64,000 bases of DNA from Malus domestica (Eukaryota; Streptophyta; Magnoliopsida; Rosales; Rosaceae). The position numbers were made by a program, and so were the translations under genes. The notes under the pieces were generated by a model, which searched no databases, had not been told where the DNA came from, and saw nothing but the letters and a program-made list of their open reading frames with translations. The stretch lies in NCBI RefSeq assembly GCF_042453785.1, contig NC_091668.1, positions 27,467,501 to 27,531,500 of the forward strand. The letters are read 5' to 3'. Positions 36,501 to 48,956 of the stretch are shown here, piece after piece; within the stretch, counting starts at the first letter, position 1; each line of letters starts with the position of its first letter.

Positions 36501-38122
36501 TGTTGAGATAAATGTGGAACACAAAGCACTTTATTTAACTGAAGCTTATGAGAAGGAGTAGTAATACAAGACTGCCCGATATGAGAGATAGGTAAACCTT
36601 CTCCATTAGCCCCAGTGACCAATTCATGTGTTGGATATGGTGTAGAAGCTTGCAAATTTGACAGCTCGGAGGTCATATGGTTGGTTGCACCGGAGTCAAG
36701 CAACCAATACTCTTGTCGTGGTGCAGATGGAGAACGATCAATCCTTGCAGTGAAAACCATAGGAGAAGGAGCTTGCGGTGCCATAGATGGAGTCGACATA
36801 TATTGTGAAGACATATGCTGCATAGGATGCTGAATCTGTGAACCAGAAGCTGGAAACTGCTGAGAGTACATAGGCTGAGACATAGGTTGAGGCATGGACA
36901 TTGGTGGATTTCCCCTATCAAAACATGTGGCCGCAGTGTGACCCACGCGATTGCATATTTGACAACCACGCTGAAAGCAATGAAGTGCAGAATGACCTTT
37001 TTTGTCACAAATCTGACAGATTCGCATAGGATTATAAGATTGCACCGATGATGATTGAGGACTAACATTTTGAAAAGTAGCTTGAGATTGAACATTTGGG
37101 GAAGTAGAACCTTGAAATCCAGCATTAAACTTTTTGCCCTTACCTTTATACCGGAAATTGTTCCACCTGAAGTTGTTGTAAGTTCCAGATCCTGTTTGTG
37201 AAACAAAAGCATATGGTCCTGGAAGAGGCAACTGCTGAAATTGTGTAGGCTGAGGGACTTGACCCATTGGAACCATATTAGGCATTGGAACCAGCTGCGG
37301 CAGTTGAGCACCGTGCATCATTTGAGAACCAGGAAGATATGGATATTGATAAGATGGAGAGCCAGAGAAAGATTTTGCGCCAGATGTCCCACCGGACTCA
37401 TACATAGAGCTGGAATGGTTTGCATACATTGCAGTCATCAGTGGCTATTTAAATCCCTTTTCAAGTGTTGTTTCTTCAGCCTTTAACTGTGACCTGAGTT
37501 CCTTCAAAGAAACAAGGTTTTCTCTCCCTCGAATAACAGCCTTTATAGTATTATACTCAGGTGGTAAACCTCTAAGAGCAACAATAACAATGTCTTCATC
37601 AGACATATTGACACCAACTACAGCTAACTGATCTCTGCTATCTTTGATCCTTTGAAGATAAAGATCAATGGATTCAGCCCCTTTCTTAATGTTCTGTAAA
37701 TCAATCTTCAGCTGGACAATATTCGTTCTAGTCATGCTAGAGAATCTTTCTTTCAAGTTAACCCACATTTCCTTGGCACTTTGACAGCCGATAACACAGG
37801 ATAATGCCGCAGGTGACAGAGTTGCAGTAATAAGAGTCATCAAGGCTCGATCATGAATTTTCCAAACTTTGTAAGCATCAGTTACAGAGGAGGTATCAAA
37901 CACAGTACCAGTAGCAGTCTCAATTGGATTATATTGGGCAGGACAGGGAATATAATCATCAAGAAACCCCATAATGACATTGCCCTCCAAGAGAAATTCA
38001 ATTTGAAAATTCCAGGTAACATAGTTCGAATCATCTAACTTGGCCGTAACCGTATTTCCAACACTTGGTATGAGGGAGGAAATAGGAGATTGAGTAAGGG
38101 CTAACTGTGCAGTCGTTACCAT
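33495..38122 (-). pseudogene. Copia Gag-Pol polyprotein with three stops and a frameshift
   Basis: From 38122: Gag (225 aa, ending at a TAG at 37445-37447), then the same frame from 37438 with two CCHC knuckles (CQICDKKGHSALHC and CQICNRVGHTAATC), protease YWLLDSGATNHMT and integrase, to a TAG at 35828-35830. The frame resumes at 35821 and shifts by one near 35680. Reverse transcriptase follows in the new frame (CKWIYKIKTHPDGT, catalytic YVDD) to a TAG at 34419-34421. RNase H (DVDWAGDPNDRRS, STEAEYRAM) runs to 33495. The element cannot make a full polyprotein. Confidence 0.9.
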
Positions 38123-38590
38123 GATTAATCACCAATGAACAATTTGTGCAAGAACCGTAAGAACACAAGACAATCAACAATCTTCGACAAATCAACAATT
38201 AACTATGCGAAGAAAACAATCAGCACCGCAATCAACATCAATATTCACAAATAGAAGCAAGAAATCATCAATCCTCAAGAAACGAACAAGTCCACCAACA
38301 ATCTTCGACAAATCAACAATCAACAAGGCGAAGTAACTAAGCAACACTGCAATCCACACCAAGATTCACAAATAGAAGCAAGAGATCAAGAAGCGCAACT
38401 AATACCTTCAACCAAAACGACGAAGTGCACCAGTATCCAAAAACCCCAAAAATCTAGGGTTTGAGTAGGCAACCGACTACAACGAGAAGACAACCGACGG
38501 CAAGCAACCAACACTACCGGAAGAACGACGAAAAGTGGAAGCACCGGGATCGTCAGGCGACGACGTCAGCCATTGCTGGCGATGATACCA

Positions 38591-38842
38591 TGTCAACAAT
38601 GTAATTGTGCAGCAACAATGGAGGAAATGTATCGAAGAGACAACCAAACAGAGAGAGAGAGAGAAAGGAGGGAAAAAGAGACAGGAGGGAAAATTTCAGT
38701 TTTTTTCACATTACATTCAATTGTGATCCACCTGTCCTGTAAATACAACACATTCTTAACTAACTCCAAGAGCCTCCAATACATTTGTGACACATGGCTA
38801 TATCCTCCACACACACACACATCATACACTTATATCCTAACA
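38591..38842 (-). repeat. 5' LTR of the second Copia element
   Basis: 252 bp; three transitions relative to 33249-33500. Confidence 0.9.
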
Positions 38843-38974
38843 CTAAGGAGCTTGCTGCTGAGGAAGCAGGTGGTGTGGAAATGCATGTCCTTGAGGATGC
38901 AGGCCAATGGGTAAGTTGCTTTACAGTTTAGAGTGAAGCACACAATATGGAACACTTGTGTTTGTATATGTGCA

Positions 38975-39010
<36 letters not shown>

Positions 39011-39494
39011 CATTCACAAGATATATTAGAATCTTAGAGGTTCCGATAGATCAGTATTGGCTCCCGGACTCCTGGGCGAGCATTTTGGGCATGGGAATCA
39101 TAATTAATGTATTTTTCTTTTGAGCGGTTATTTGGGTTAGCAGTTTTAGGATTTATAATTTTGTGCAAAATTAGTGTCGTCGTTCAGTAGTGACACTTTC
39201 TTTGCTGCAATGCTACTGATTAGTATCATAGGAACTACTTGTAGTCATTTTGGACAAGGGAATTCGTAGTTTTGGGGAAGTTGTGTTTGTCATACAGTCA
39301 TGCACATGTGATTCTTTGGTATTGTTAATGCAGTCTAGAGTGTATAAGATGCTGCTTAAAACATCAAATTGTTCGACACAATTTGCTTGTAACTTGCATG
39401 AATGGGATAATATCAACTGTACTGTAATTGCTAAATCTGCAGCGTTGCTCATTTTCTGTCCTTTCATTTTCAGGTCCATGCTGATAATCCGGAC

Positions 39495-40125
39495 TAGGGA
39501 TGGGCAAATACCCATTGGTTATGGGTAACCGTGGTTATCCGCCCATTTAAATTTGACAGTTACGGTTATGGGTAACCGTTTAGATAAATAAACGGTTATG
39601 GTGATAACCGTTTACCCGTGAAATTTAAATGAGCGGTTATGGGTATTACTTGCGGTTATAAATGGGTACCCATTTAACCATTTATTTTAATATATGTAAA
39701 ACTAAAAAAAAAAAAAAATTAGTTTCTAGATAAGTTTAGTATCCCGAAACATATTTGGCTATAAAGGGCCATAATATATATATGCCTCACTTGAGAGAAA
39801 AATATAGTTGATAGAACGGACCAATGTTTAATATATGTGATTGAATGTGCTAAAGCATTAGAGTGTTCGACAGTTTTGGAGTCTTTTGGAGCTTTGGCCA
39901 ATTCAAGATAATGATTACTTCGAGCTTTTAGAAACATGTTATTGTCGGCTGATACGTACCTCTATATATATATATATATATAAATAATTGGCCTCGAGTT
40001 TTCATTAAGTATTTGACCCAAAAATTAGAAATCAATTAAATGGCTTGGATCGATGAACATATGTTTCTAAATAAAAATCCAAATATTTATCAAATTAGCT
40101 TATTAGCAGACTGATGCGTATTTAC

Positions 40126-40157
<32 letters not shown>

Positions 40158-42398
40158 GTATGTATACAAGAATATTAATTAACCTACAACCATGCATGAT
40201 TCTTGTAATAGATTGACCGTCAAATAATTGGGAGACATCGCATATATTCATAAATAATATTGCCGCTAATACAAAAATTCATGTTAAATGTATTTATAAC
40301 GGTATTTAATTGTTAGAAAAAAGAAAATTATGACAAATTTCTTTTGGGAAATTTTATTTAAACCCATGCAATCTCTTTTTACACCCAACTTAAAATTTTG
40401 AATGTTAATTGTCTATTTTACTCTATTGTATAATTACTATTAGGTACAAAATGAAATTAATAATAAAACTCAAATTTATCAATAAACCCAAACACTATAA
40501 TTAAACCCTACGATCATTCTTTGTTTATCCTACGTTAATTCTGGCTAAAACCCTAATAGCTCTCATAGAGAAAAATAAGTTTTTCTATTGATGGATGGTG
40601 ATTTTGGAGTTTTGAATCCTCCAACCAAGGTATAACTCAATTTATGAAAGAAGTTTTTTCATTTAGGATAGTTTGAGTTACTATCTACCTGGATTCCAAA
40701 CGCCAAATATAACGCAGTTTGTTGCTAGTTAATCATAATCAGGAAAGCAACAATTTCCCGATTACATTACACCGTTAGGGAACATATATAGTTCGAGATC
40801 AGATTAACAATTAAGCTCAAACAGTTCCACAATACAACATAACAAGGGGACATTTTTTCAAAGCTTCTCACAAGATATGAGGTCCGAATATCTGCTGAGA
40901 GAAAACATTGCACCTCCAAAGATGTCCGCTGAGCTCTTTAGGTTGGGATTTCGATATTGTAATTTGCAGTAGTTTCAAGGTACTGGTTGTTGCCAAAAGT
41001 AGATAAGAGCCAAAATTTCTGCTGCATCTTTCCAAGAATTCTTAAGATCATATTCTTCAAAAAGGCTAGTGCTGCTGAAACCAATATTTGGTTATCACAT
41101 ATCGTGCTCCACCGGTACTCAAGAATCCATGTATTCGGATCTAGCTACACAACTGAGGCACCCCAACTTCTCTGCACCCAGGAAGTGTTTGGCTTCCGAA
41201 TCACATACCTATCGACCTTTCCATCCGACCACTTCTCAACAACACCAATGTGGCAAGAAAATAGTATATGTTTGTACATCATGACACAAAACTCAAAATA
41301 TCTCAAGGCTGACCATACAACACTAACATAAATAATCTAGTAAAAACGATTTCAGCTTTACCTATGTGACTATGCCAGATAAGATTGTGAAAGACCGGGA
41401 AGAAAACTCACTCGTGAGCAACCCGGCGGTCTGCAAACCATCCTAAAATTTCAAGTTTATCACCGAATAATGCTGAATTGCTATTAAACTTGCATATTTA
41501 TACAATGTGCAATGTGAGCTTAGAAGCAAACCATCCTAACATTTCAAGTTTGTGAATTTTGGAACAGACATTTCAAGTTTATCACCGAATAATGCTGAAT
41601 TGCTATTAAACTTGTAAAGCAGAAGTTTGATTACCAAGTACCTGACTCATGTCCTATATAGAACTAGGATAGCTACAATTTGAAACCCTCCCAGGAACAA
41701 GACCCTACATCTCTTTCTGCAAGAACCTCAGCTTGCCATTCATATCATCCACAACCCAAGATTTTCACTAACATTTCTCACCATCTCCGGCGACAAAATG
41801 GGTTTCAATGCACCTGAAACCATCATATAAAACCCGCACATCGCCACATAAACCAAGCTTAAACCATAAATCAATCTCCAAAACTCACACCCAAAACCCC
41901 ATTCTTAGTCTTCTTCTTTGATTTCAATCTTACATTTGTTGAAGAGTCAATGGGTGTAAAAATAAATCCACATATTGAATTGAGTTTATGGGGGTATATT
42001 AGGTATTAAATTTGGGTTTAAAGAGATATTAATAGTTTAGTTAAAAATTAAATGGGTGCAAAGAGTAACTTGGGTGTATAAATAGGTTAGATGAGTTTAA
42101 ATAAAATTTCTCATTTCTTTTTAATTTTCAAGTTGTTAAAAAAATAGGTAGACGGGTGAAAAAAAAAGAGTAAACGGGTTAAAAATGGGTAAACGGGTAT
42201 GCGGTTATGGTTAAATGGGTATGCGGTTATGGGTAAATGGATATGTGGTTATGAGTATGGTTAACCGTTTATAAACGGTTATGAGTATGGATATACCCGT
42301 TTATGTAAATACCCAACGGGTAAACGGTTATGCGGGTAAAAACTTAAACGGTTATATAACCGCGGTTACCCGTCCGCCATAACCGTTGCCCATCTCTA
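39495..42398. mobile_element. non-autonomous hAT element in hydrolase exon 13, with nested MULE
   Basis: The termini TAGGGATGGGCAA and (other strand) TAGAGATGGGCAA are flanked by a perfect 8-bp duplication atccggac (39487-39494 and 42399-42406). Copy A has the empty site at about 11232. Both ends carry many GGTTATGGGTAACCG and AACGGTTATGGGT subterminal motifs. Without the nested MULE it is about 1.1 kb and has no transposase. Confidence 0.92.
40346..42112. mobile_element. MULE-type element nested in the hAT
   Basis: Terminal inverted repeats GGGAAATTTTATTTAAACCC and (other strand) GAGAAATTTTATTTAAACTC, with a 9-bp duplication atttctttt at 40337-40345 and 42113-42121. The interior (about 40830-41700) is less AT-rich and may be captured host sequence, but I recognise no protein. 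It contains a local duplication of a ~50-bp phrase at about 41441-41492 and 41561-41612. Confidence 0.8.
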
Positions 42399-44549
42399 AT
42401 CCGGACGGGCTGTTTAGGATCCTTTCCTCTTCTTTCTATTGAGCCAAAACCTGGGGGAGCTTTAGCACTCTCTTGATCAGTTCAGACATACCAGCATTCT
42501 ACTGAGAAATCACCAGACGATTCCAATGTTTTAGTCCTTGGAAGAAACAGGTCAAGTTCTCTATCAAATGATTATATACATCGGTTTATATCATAGTGAT
42601 TTTTGTGTACCATCTACGTTTTAATGATTGATTCAAGCGTTTGGCTTAGATTAGTTCTATTTTTACAATTTATGAGAACACATAGTTGTTTGTATGTATA
42701 AATTGTTCAAAAAAGAAAAAAGTAAAATGCAAACTCTGGAATCATTTGATTTGAAAATTTAAGGGCAGTTTGATAACTATTTAATCGATGAAAGCATTCA
42801 AAATCAAAATTTATTTTAAGTTGTGCACTTTTAAGATTTTATTTTCTTTCATTTTTCTTTTTTTCGTCCTCTCTTGGTGCCATTCTTCATCTCCCCTTTC
42901 CTCATATCTCAAGCATGAAAAGTACAAATCAACAAACAAAGATGGAATGATTATTGCTGGAATGTACCTAAGAGGATAGTTGGACCAACAAATTGGTCAA
43001 GGATTAAAATGGCAAATATCTAAATGTGGAAACCAGAAACTCTAACAAGAACCAAACAAATTTTGAAGTTCAACGTTGTGTTTCACGAAATTGGATAACT
43101 CAAGTGTACCAAAACAACGTACCCTATATGTTGTTTTAACTGAGGACTTTTGACTGACATGATCTTTAATTTCAATTTCTAATTGCTGAAATTATCAAAA
43201 ATTAAATATCGACGACATAATGATCAAACATTAATAAAATAGAAATAAAAGATTGACGATAAAGTGATCATGTATTGATAACATACTAAACAATGATTAT
43301 TTTAGCAATTGAGATTTGAAAATTAATCATATATCTGCAACATACTAAAAAGTCATTTCACCAGAATTTCCAACAAGTAAATCTTCGTTATTAAATTGTT
43401 AAACAAAAAATTTAACAATCGAAAATTTCGGTGCATAAGATTTTCTCGAAACATACTAGAAAATATGTTGATTAGGGTAACCCACTCTTTGAAAATTAAT
43501 CATATATTGACAACATACTAAAAAGTCATTTCACCAGAATTTCCGATGAAATTTCGGTGCATTAAATTTTCTCCAAACATACTAGAAAATATGTCGATTA
43601 GGCCAACTCATTAACTCTTTGAATCCCCAAAAGCCACACAGAAGTCTGCCATGGAATTTCGAGTCAAAAATATACTCTTTGTATTAAATGCCAAGTATTT
43701 CAATGAATGCAGAATTCAAATTCACATGGTTTGTTAATGAAGGCCAAAGAAAGACCTTTAGTAGTACCAATCAATGCCCAAAAATAGTTGACATGCATAA
43801 ACACTGAAAAGGTCATTTTTGTCCTTTTATGGAGAGATTTAGCTCGACTTGTTCAAACATTTTTACTTTTGAATTTCTTTTCTACCCATTCACAATTGCG
43901 TAAGCAAAACAAAATCCAACCTTCATCTTTAGAATTTCTTTTCTACCCCCTTGCTCTTTCTCTCTCTTCATTCTGCAACTCGATCTTTCTTTCTCACTCT
44001 CCATTTTCTTCCAAACATAGAATTTGCCAACCTGATTTCCTTTCACGTTCATCCTTCACCGTCCTGGTTGCAAACTTGAATTTTTTGAATTGTACAATAT
44101 TTTTTTATGTTTTATTTTCCTTTATTTTGGACTGTGGAATAATATTTCTTGTAATGCTTTGATGAGAAGTGTTAATGGCTACTAGCAGTTCTTGTAATGA
44201 TTATGCGTTCTATCTGAAGGTGTTAATTTTTTACCATGTTAATTGAACTCTTGGAAATTACTACTAAGAATCTTATTGCCAATTCAAGCTTTCTGTTCTT
44301 TTTGGTGTAATCATGTTTTTGTAAGTGTGAAAGCATCTTCCAAATCCTATTTATATTGGTAGCTGTACTTAGACTGAACAACACATTATGAACTAATCAA
44401 TTGTTGAGGAAAAATGGTTAATTTTGAGACATGATTTAAGAAGCACTACTTGTTTTGGTTAGTTAAAATTATATTTCGTAAAGAAATCACAATTGAAATG
44501 AGAAAGGGAAAGAAAAGACATATTTGATTGGTTTATATTTCCATATCAA

Positions 44550-44580
<31 letters not shown>

Positions 44581-45420
44581 GTATATGTTTATGTCTTTTT
44601 CAGATTGTGCACTAAAAAAAGAATTTATGTAGTAAGAGTAAAAAAAGAAATCCTAACAAATCCATGAAAGAAATCATTACAAATTTATAGAAATCTATAA
44701 TATAAATTCATAATAATCTGTCAAAATCCATATGGAATTGTAGAATTTATTAAAATCCTTTGAAATTTGTCACTTAAAAGAGTCTATTAAAATCCTCTGA
44801 AATCCAAATTGACTACACACCCTTGGTGTAACGGATCGTGTTTTCGGTACATTGAAAAATATTTCCTACTAGTATTACGCAACCAGAAGCAAATAACATG
44901 ATGTGCACGTGACAACTTCAATAAAACTACATTTTAAGGACAACATGTGGATTTAAAACATGGTTTATAAAATTGAGATATATATAGTAAAGAAGCATCA
45001 ATTTGGTCAAAGGGATTCACACAATATTGGAGAGATCAATTAGGAAGGAGTGTGTTTGTAGGAGAGGAAAACCAGCTACGAGCAAAACATATTTGAATTT
45101 CAACGTTGTGCGTTTCAAGGGTTAGCACATGCAAACAAGATTGTGCATTTTGGGTAATTTTTGGTTTCCACTTACCGACCAAACCTTATCTTTTCTTGTT
45201 TTGAACTGGCAGAGGATTTTCCTTAAACTTGGTCCTTTCGTTAAATATAAAACACCGACGTGGTAAACTGGTTGAGGACTCGTGACATCATGGCTTAGGT
45301 AATATGCATTGAATGCCAACATCGTGCGCCAACCCCTCGTCAAACCAAATTCTCAAAGATTCCAGGATCTTTTCTGACGTGGCTTCCTCTCATACTTCAA
45401 CCACATGTAATGCTAAATTT

Positions 45421-45707
45421 GAGTAATGTTATTTATATTATATTTTTGTACCATATTTTTATACAATTTTAGTTGACATTTAATGTGGACAACTATATCA
45501 TTTGAATTAATCAGATTTTTAAATTTAGTTCATTATTTAATGAACTAATAATTAATAAAAACTAGTTAATTAAATAATACAAGGAGTCTTTCTTCTTCAT
45601 TTTCTTGGGTTTTGCAAATTTTTCAAATGATGTGACTGTCCACATCAGATGCCACCTAAGTTGGTATAGAAATGTGATATAAAAATATGGTATGAATTGC
45701 ATTACTC
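45421..45707. mobile_element. MULE-type MITE (287 bp) upstream of ERF copy B
   Basis: Ends GAGTAATGTTATTTATATTA and (other strand) GAGTAATGCAATTCATACCA, long inverted arms. The 9-bp duplication is gctaaattt/gctacattt (45412-45420 and 45708-45716), single in copy A. Confidence 0.75.
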
Positions 45708-45734
45708 GCTACATTTAACACATATTTGTATGAT

Positions 45735-45964
45735 TGTTATTCATACCATATTTTTATATCGCATTTCTATACCATATTAGGTGTCATCTGATGTGGACAA
45801 TCATATCATTTGAAAAATTTGCAAAACCCAAAGAAAGGAAGGAGAAAGACTCTTCGTATACCACAATCATATGATTAATTCAAATGATGTGGCTGTTTAC
45901 ATCAAATGCCACATAAGGTGGTATGAAAATGTGGTACAAAAATATGTTATGAATATCATTACTC
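45735..45964. mobile_element. second MITE of the same family, slightly truncated
   Basis: It shows the same phrases as the neighbour (ATTCATACCATATTTTTATA at the left, GAATATCATTACTC at the right), with inverted arms. The left GAGTAATG end is missing. Absent from copy A. Confidence 0.65.
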
Positions 45965-46621
45965 TTGTTTCTTTAATAGGAGTAATGTTAGGTAGATCAA
46001 ATTTGTTGATCAATTTTGCAAGCAAAATGATGTGTTAAAAAAAGTACATTAATCAATACTTAAAGAAGAGTCCTATCTTTATTATAAAGATAATACATAT
46101 ATATAGTGAAAGTAGCATTTTTATTAAACTCCCCCAAAGTCGATTACTCGTTCCCGATGTGTATTTCTAATCATAAATCCCAGCCATGAGAGATTTTTTA
46201 GTGTTCTCATAATACGGGGTGATACACTGTGTGTCACTATATAAGTGGTGAGATACTTATATTAAAAAATTAACAACTTAAAAAATAAAATATATCATCA
46301 TTTATATAATAACACGTAATATACCATCCGTGTTTGAGACAGAAAGAAATTTCTCTCAAAACTCGGCTTTCATGCTCACCTTAATTAACCACGTGTGTTT
46401 TTCTGTAGGAAATAAAATACCTTCTACATCCTCTGTGTTTTATCCTTATCTTGCCTCGGTGTCTTCTCACCGTCCATACCGCTTCTAGTTTCTGGTATTG
46501 GTGGAAACCGTCTTATACTTTGACCTTTGAATATTTTGACCTTCCCCTCCCTCGGACATGATATGCTACAGCTACAAAATTAATTCATTATTGCACCTTT
46601 GACTATCGTAGTAGTTCAACC

Positions 46622-46629
46622 TATATAAA
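46622..46629 (+). promoter_or_regulatory. TATA box of ERF copy B
   Basis: TATATAAA, 156 bp before the ATG, same as in copy A. The leader sequence is almost identical between copies. Confidence 0.6.
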
Positions 46630-46784
46630 CACTTCCTCCCATTTGCCTTTTTCATTCACAGATTCAATCGGAACGTTTCCCACATCTTCCTTACTAGCTA
46701 CTTACGCAGACAAGTCAGAACTCAGAAGAGAAAGTTCATATTTGTTATATATATAGTTTTACACATATATATATCATCATCATC

Positions 46785-47318
46785 ATGAGTTACAGTTCGG
46801 AAGAAAGCGGGAGTACTCCATGCAGCACATCAAACAGAAAACTCAAGGGGGTGCGCCAACGAAAATGGGGCAAGTGGGTGTCCGAAATCCGAGTTCCGGG
46901 GACCCGAGACCGGCTTTGGTTAGGCACCTTCTGCACCGCAGAGGCGGCAGCGGTGGCTCGAGACGTTGGGTATTATTGCTTGCGTCGACCTTCCACGTTG
47001 GAAGGCCTTAACTTCCCGTTGATGTTACCGTCTTGTGTGAGGGATGATATGTCGCCCAGGTCGGTGCAGAAGGCAGCTTCGGATGCTGGCATGGCAGTGG
47101 ATGCTCAGCTGATTGTCAACATGTCCCCGCCGCCGCAGCCAGCTGGAACTGGAAGCAATGCGGTTGAGACGACTGAGTTTTGGGAAAATGGTTATGTGGG
47201 AGAGACTTCGACTTTTACTTCTACTTCTATGAGCAGCTGGGGAGGAGGACATGGGTTTGGCAATGGCGGTGATCATCAGGGGTGCTTGAGCATTTCCGTT
47301 GAAGATTATGATCTCTAA
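46785..47318 (+). CDS. AP2/ERF transcription factor, DREB-type, copy B (177 aa)
   Basis: Intact paralogue of 15595-16122 with the same AP2 domain (about residues 20-78) and the same acidic C-terminus. Relative to copy A there are seven amino-acid-changing substitutions (P11T, S50C inside the AP2 domain, R80M, A111V, K113M, R133W, M138V), two silent ones, and a 6-bp insertion that lengthens the Ser/Thr run. S50C lies at TFSTAE/TFCTAE, just after the WLGTF strand, so it could touch domain packing. The proximal promoter (TATA box and leader) is shared, but the distal promoter differs by the ~400-bp gap and two MITEs. Likely a transcribed gene; expression divergence is inference. Confidence 0.88.
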   Translation: MSYSSEESGSTPCSTSNRKLKGVRQRKWGKWVSEIRVPGTRDRLWLGTFCTAEAAAVARDVGYYCLRRPSTLEGLNFPLMLPSCVRDDMSPRSVQKAASDAGMAVDAQLIVNMSPPPQPAGTGSNAVETTEFWENGYVGETSTFTSTSMSSWGGGHGFGNGGDHQGCLSISVEDYDL

Positions 47319-48956
47319 ATCTAATTATTAAGTGTCGTCAGTCAAAGTTATACGGTTTTTTATTTTTTATTACAAATGAAATTTTGTACTAGTTTACTGG
47401 ATAAATTTAAATTCAGATCGCGGTCTGGTGGAAGGGAAAGATCCTAACCATTATAGCAACCCATCACCGCTTGTAATTATGAGTTTGGTCCATGGAAGCT
47501 TTAGCAATGTTAGCAAAAAGTTATTAACTAGAACTATGCACGTGTTTGTGGGTAGATTTGGTAGAATATATATGTAGCATTGTATGACACTCACCGTAAG
47601 ACTAAGTCCTGCTATGCCAAAGAAATGGAAACAGACTGGTTATGATTTACAATACGATTTTGACCTCCCAAAAAAGGAGTGGAGTTGCATCTTTTTAATA
47701 TTGAAAAAGACGTAAGCTGAATTTGAGACCTCGTTATAAGGAGAGAGAGAGAGAGAGTGGAAAACAAATCATGAAATTTGAATGTACAAATAATGAACAA
47801 ATCATGAAAAAAGAAGAAAACAAATTCAGAATTTCGTATGAATTCATTTAACTAACTGAATTATTTGAACGTACAAATAATGAACAAGTCATGTTTCAGA
47901 TACTTTGTTGAATTCAACGATCCTCTATGGAAAAAGGCAACTGTCCTATGATGATTTGGAACCCAATTAACACTTCAATAAATTTTATGGTGAATTTCTA
48001 AACCATGTTTTAGTGCTGCAAATTGAGCATATATTTTAAATCCAACAGAAACCCTAGAAAATAGTGCGATTCTTTGTGCAACCGGTGACATCAAGTAACC
48101 ACTATTCACGAAAAGACGATATACTAACATGGAAATCATTTATACTATCGGTGGTGCCACTGAAACAATATATTGGTTTCAAGAGAGTTTCTCTCCACAA
48201 AGTGACAATAATTGTTTCTTTCCTCTTTTTGGGTTAAAACTACAAATATTTTTCTTTACAAATAACTTAAGCATCATTCATAAGATAGTACAAAGATGCC
48301 CAGATGAACTAATCATCACTCAAAAATGAAAATTCTGAAACAAATGTATACTTAATAAGAAGCGCTTGTTTGGATCGATGTTTGGCCGGAACATAGCTTC
48401 AAGATTGTTTCTCGATCTGCTGATTTCCTTCAACATCCCGCTGCCAATTTCGGAGGATCTGCTAACTTCCTTCAAGCTTAGATGTACTTGTTTGCACTGT
48501 GTTCCATTTTATGTTGGTCTTATACGGTTTGATTTACAATCATCTCCATGCATTTTATGTATGTACACAAAAAGGGGTAATTCAGATGAAGACGTTTTAC
48601 ACTCATGGAATCTGTTCTTACATACTTACAATCATGACATGACCCAAGGGAAACCAAAATTGAAATTTCAAAGAACTACTCAAAAGAAACCAACTTACCC
48701 GCCTGTTTTTCGAGTTTGAACTCCGCTAGAATTTGTAACAAAATCTTGTTCGAAATAGTCAAGGAAGAAAACAAGTGCCAAAATTTGAAGATTTTTTCTT
48801 CTGAGCCGAACCAAAACTTAAAAATTGAAAACAAAACGGCACCAGTCACCACCATACAAGTAGGAGTTTCAAGAGAGCCATCCTTATACATAGGCCGTTC
48901 TTTGCTTGTCTGAAATAGGCAGCTCGTGGATCCCCATCAACATCCACGGTAATCTG
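47319..48956. other. region between the ERF and PEX12 fragments, copy B
   Basis: Colinear with 16123-17965; small indels only. A GA microsatellite lies at 47740-47756. No gene is seen. Confidence 0.45.

Larger units (their letters stand above)
33249..38842 (-). mobile_element. second Ty1/Copia element, in hydrolase exon 12
   Basis: LTRs of 252 bp (33249-33500 and 38591-38842) differ at three positions by my reading, all transitions. The 5-bp duplication is ctaag (33244-33248 and 38843-38847). A TGGTATCA primer-binding match lies next to the 5' LTR, and a TTGAGGGGGAA polypurine tract next to the 3' LTR. Total 5594 bp. It belongs to a different lineage from the first Copia, with two zinc knuckles. 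Confidence 0.92.
21253..42442 (+). pseudogene. ABHD11-like alpha/beta-hydrolase, copy B, shattered by insertions
   Basis: Exons 2-13 are present without exon 1: 21253-21369, 21502-21527, 21806-21902, 22153-22196, 23047-23145, 23473-23530, 23645-23697, 23791-23875 continuing at 30130-30146, 30747-30812, 32707-32828, 33140-33248 continuing at 38848-38910, and 39474-39494 continuing at 42407-42442. The serine elbow GHSFGG survives. Lesions: exon 3 is one base short (26 instead of 27 nt), shifting the frame; the exon 11 donor is GC instead of GT; the catalytic histidine context reads GQW where copy A has GHW; exons 9, 12 and 13 are split by a Harbinger, a Copia and a hAT element. Apart from this, many exons are less damaged than in copy A (no stop at the end of exon 4, exon 2 full length). 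It cannot make an enzyme. Confidence 0.85.
42443..46621. other. hydrolase 3' flank and ERF upstream region, copy B
   Basis: Colinear with 11271-15431, with two MITEs at 45421-45964 and a long TA microsatellite near 44548-44585. No gene is seen. About 400 bp of the proximal ERF upstream region of copy A is missing here, near 46440. Confidence 0.5.

Noticed and set aside
36673..37311. Minus-strand ORF of 212 aa
   Set aside because: Shadow frame of the Gag zinc-knuckle region of the second Copia.
40987..41331. 114-aa ORF inside the nested MULE
   Set aside because: No recognisable family and no codon pattern; the reverse strand is equally gene-like. Not reported as a CDS.
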